From contig DBBR01000084.1 in assembly GCA_002292325.1 (NCBI GenBank), positions 1,076-25,764 on the forward strand: a stretch of 24,689 nucleotides of DNA, given 5' to 3'. Both the position numbers and the translations under genes were made by a program. This stretch comes from Flavobacteriales bacterium UBA979 (GTDB lineage Bacteria; Bacteroidota; Bacteroidia; Flavobacteriales_D; Sanyastnellaceae). Positions 22,651-24,689 of this stretch are shown in pieces. Positions within the stretch are counted from its first letter, which is position 1; the number at the start of each line of letters is the position of its first letter. The notes under the pieces are model-generated. The model saw nothing but the letters and a program-made list of their open reading frames with translations, ran no database searches and had not been told where the DNA came from.

Positions 22651-24689
22651 ATGTTGAAACGAACACCTTCACCTTTGACCCCAGCGACCGCAATTAGTAT
22701 GTGGTGCCTTATCGCCAGTGGCCTATTGAACAGCGCTTGGGGCCAACGACCCGGTGGACCGCCTTCCAGTCGAGAAAAACTTCCGGCGATTTGCAGTGTT
22801 CTTGGCACCGTCGCAGATGCCTCCAATGGACAAGGCATTCCATTCGCGTCAATCGCCTTGATTAATCTGCGAGACAGCTCCATAACATCCGGGCAATTAG
22901 CCGATGAAACGGGAGTATTTGAACTCTTGGAACTTCCCATGGGACGCTATTCGCTGCAGGTCAATTTCATGGGATACGAAAAGTTCACCTCTGAGCCATT
23001 TATGTTGAAACAGCGGACGAATAGTGTGCGCGATATGGGAACCATCCTCCTCAACTCCAAGGTCAACGAACTTCAAGAAGCAGTGGTCATAGAAGAAGCA
23101 AGCTCCCTTGAGATGTTGATCGATCGGCGGGTATTCCGGGTCGGAAATGACCTATCTGCTGCAGGGGGAACAGCGAGTGAACTGCTTGTAAATGTTCCAT
23201 CCGTAACAGTGGATATCGATGGAAACGTCTCACTCAGGGGGTCATCTCAAGTCCAAATTCTCATCGACGGTCGGCCCTCAGGATTGACCGGTGCTTCGCA
23301 AAATGCATTCTTGGAACAAATTCCTGCCAGTTCCATCGACCGGGTTGAGGTCATCACAAATCCATCAGCCAAATATGATCCAGATGGCATGGCGGGTATT
23401 TTGAATATCATCCTCAAAAAGAACAAACTTCAGGGGTTTCATGGACAGGCGCAAGCAACTCCAGGGACAGGAGACAATCACAACGCATCATTGTCCTTGA
23501 ACTACAAAAGCGAGAAGTTTTCTGTTTTTAGCAGCGGAAGTTGGAATTACCGCGATCAATTTCGGGAAGGCGAAACCCGACGTATTTTGATCGGCTCAGA
23601 CAGCACATCGGTCACGAACCAAAATAGAGGCGGGGGCCGCAAGCGTACGAGCTTAAGTGGCCGAGTTGGAATGGAGTGGTATCCCTCCAAATCAGAGGTC
23701 ATCTCGTGGAACGTCAACGTGAACGAAAATGAAAGTGATAACCTCAATCAAATCGAAAATTCAGAGGAGTGGGATACAGAAACCGTTTTTTCCACTGAAC
23801 GTCTTGCAGTCGAAAAATCCAAGGGATCGGGATGGGATTTGGACGGAAGCTATCGCAAGGAATTTGACAACAATCCCTCCCACTTTCTTTACGCCCAAGT
23901 CAGGCATTCAAATTCGATGTCCACATCCGATGAATACATTGAAGAAATGGCCACGTCTGGGTTTTCCGTTCGCGATACCAACCTGCAGGTCAATGGGTCA
24001 ACCCGGACCGTAGCACAACTCGATTTCGAAAAACCCCTTGCCCATGATGGCAAGTTGGAGTGGGGCTGGAAATCAAACTTCTCTTTCAAAGAAGATGGAT
24101 TTACCTACCTCGCCGCTGACTCCGCTGAATGGATTCAAGGCCTGTACAATCCCATCGACCCCCAACGCCGATCATTTGATTTCGATTACCGGGAAGATGT
24201 GCACGCCATCTACTCCACCTATGGCAGGAAGTTTGGAGTCTGGGGCATTCAAGGAGGATTGCGATTGGAACAGGTTTTTACCTCTGCTGAGTGGGAAAAG
24301 GATCAGTCGTTTACAAACGACTATTTCTCAGCATATCCTTCGTTCAATCTATCCAAGCAGCGCAGCGATGAAGTCAGTTGGATTGCCAGTTACAGTCGAA
24401 GGGTTAATCGACCGCGTGGAAGGTCCGTTTCGCCATTCATCGACGACAGCGACAGCCGAAATATCCGAACAGGGAACCCGGAATTGCTTCCAGAGTATAC
24501 CAACTCCATGGAGATTGGTCACCAATGGAGTCGTGGTCGGATGTCGGTAACCACCTCCCTCTTCTTCAAAGCGACCAATGACATCATTCAGCGCTACTCC
24601 CTCATCAGCGATGAAGGCATTCGAACATCCACCTGGATCAACCAAGGGAGCCGTCAAAATGAAGGACTAGAAGTGATCACCATGATGCC
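22651..24689 (+). CDS. Outer-membrane beta-barrel protein, TonB-receptor-like (partial; C-terminus beyond right edge)
   Basis: A large outer-membrane protein, open for 679 codons from ATG 22651 to the window end. A signal peptide ends near residue 31 (AWG|Q). Residues about 48-137 form a carboxypeptidase-regulatory-like beta-sandwich (GTVADASNGQGIPFASIALI, LADETGVFELLELPMGRYSL). Residues about 158-258 form a plug-like domain: ELLVNVPSVTVDIDGNVSLR, VQILIDGRPSG, SIDRVEVITNPSAKYDPDG and GILNIILKK. The remainder is the barrel, of the OMP_b-brl_3 type common in Bacteroidota, including the SYSRRVNRPRGRSVSPF and RTGNPELLPEYTNSMEIGH segments. No TonB box is obvious. The substrate is unknown; no SusD-like partner is visible. 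Confidence 0.93.
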   Translation, partial: MLKRTPSPLTPATAISMWCLIASGLLNSAWGQRPGGPPSSREKLPAICSVLGTVADASNGQGIPFASIALINLRDSSITSGQLADETGVFELLELPMGRYSLQVNFMGYEKFTSEPFMLKQRTNSVRDMGTILLNSKVNELQEAVVIEEASSLEMLIDRRVFRVGNDLSAAGGTASELLVNVPSVTVDIDGNVSLRGSSQVQILIDGRPSGLTGASQNAFLEQIPASSIDRVEVITNPSAKYDPDGMAGILNIILKKNKLQGFHGQAQATPGTGDNHNASLSLNYKSEKFSVFSSGSWNYRDQFREGETRRILIGSDSTSVTNQNRGGGRKRTSLSGRVGMEWYPSKSEVISWNVNVNENESDNLNQIENSEEWDTETVFSTERLAVEKSKGSGWDLDGSYRKEFDNNPSHFLYAQVRHSNSMSTSDEYIEEMATSGFSVRDTNLQVNGSTRTVAQLDFEKPLAHDGKLEWGWKSNFSFKEDGFTYLAADSAEWIQGLYNPIDPQRRSFDFDYREDVHAIYSTYGRKFGVWGIQGGLRLEQVFTSAEWEKDQSFTNDYFSAYPSFNLSKQRSDEVSWIASYSRRVNRPRGRSVSPFIDDSDSRNIRTGNPELLPEYTNSMEIGHQWSRGRMSVTTSLFFKATNDIIQRYSLISDEGIRTSTWINQGSRQNEGLEVITMM

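Overview
The window comes from a member of the Bacteroidota, most likely Flavobacteriales. The evidence is a type IX secretion (T9SS) C-terminal sorting domain, a SusC/TonB-receptor-like outer-membrane barrel protein, a DUF4924 protein, and promoter-like TACCTTTG (-7) boxes. Base composition is moderate rather than AT-rich. Genus cannot be fixed from the sequence. I see no rRNA, tRNA, CRISPR array, insertion sequence or phage gene. Coding density is very high and many neighbouring genes overlap through ATGA or TGATG junctions.

Layout. (1) 1-2020, minus strand: an NADP-type short-chain dehydrogenase coupled to an exported YtcJ-like amidohydrolase that runs off the left edge. (2) 2062-2970, plus: a secreted OB-fold protein with a T9SS tail, ending in a strong bidirectional terminator shared with (3) 3021-4588, minus: a SUI1/YciH translation factor coupled to an RlmL-type 23S rRNA methyltransferase. 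(4) 4669-6020, plus: a secreted, very cysteine-rich protein with calcium-binding-like repeats, coupled to an O-methyltransferase. (5) 6038-7252, minus: sucC. (6) 7326-7988, plus: a LolD-like ABC ATPase. (7) 8085-13930, plus: a MarR regulator followed by fadN-fadA-fadE, a complete fatty-acid beta-oxidation operon in the order known from Bacillus, with a perfect 24-bp palindrome in front of the regulator. (8) 14015-15103, plus: an M42 metallopeptidase.

(9) 15100-19583, minus, is the most unusual block. It has four genes whose reading frames all overlap: a ThiF/E1-like adenylating enzyme of the Rv1355c (MoeY-like) type, a GNAT-fold acyltransferase-like protein, a 7TMR-DISM hybrid-free histidine kinase and a single-domain response regulator. 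The organisation suggests a signal made by the first two proteins and sensed by the last two. A small receiver-like protein is encoded divergently (19722-20147). (10) 20165-21559, minus: DUF4924, an OmpH/Skp-like periplasmic chaperone and a small conserved-looking protein. (11) 21599-22528, plus: a DUF1853 protein with a PD-(D/E)XK-like signature. (12) 22651 to the right edge, plus: an outer-membrane beta-barrel receptor-like protein, incomplete.

The metabolic genes fit an aerobic heterotroph: beta-oxidation feeds acetyl-CoA to the TCA cycle (SucC), and exported proteins act on proteins, polymers or small molecules outside the cell.
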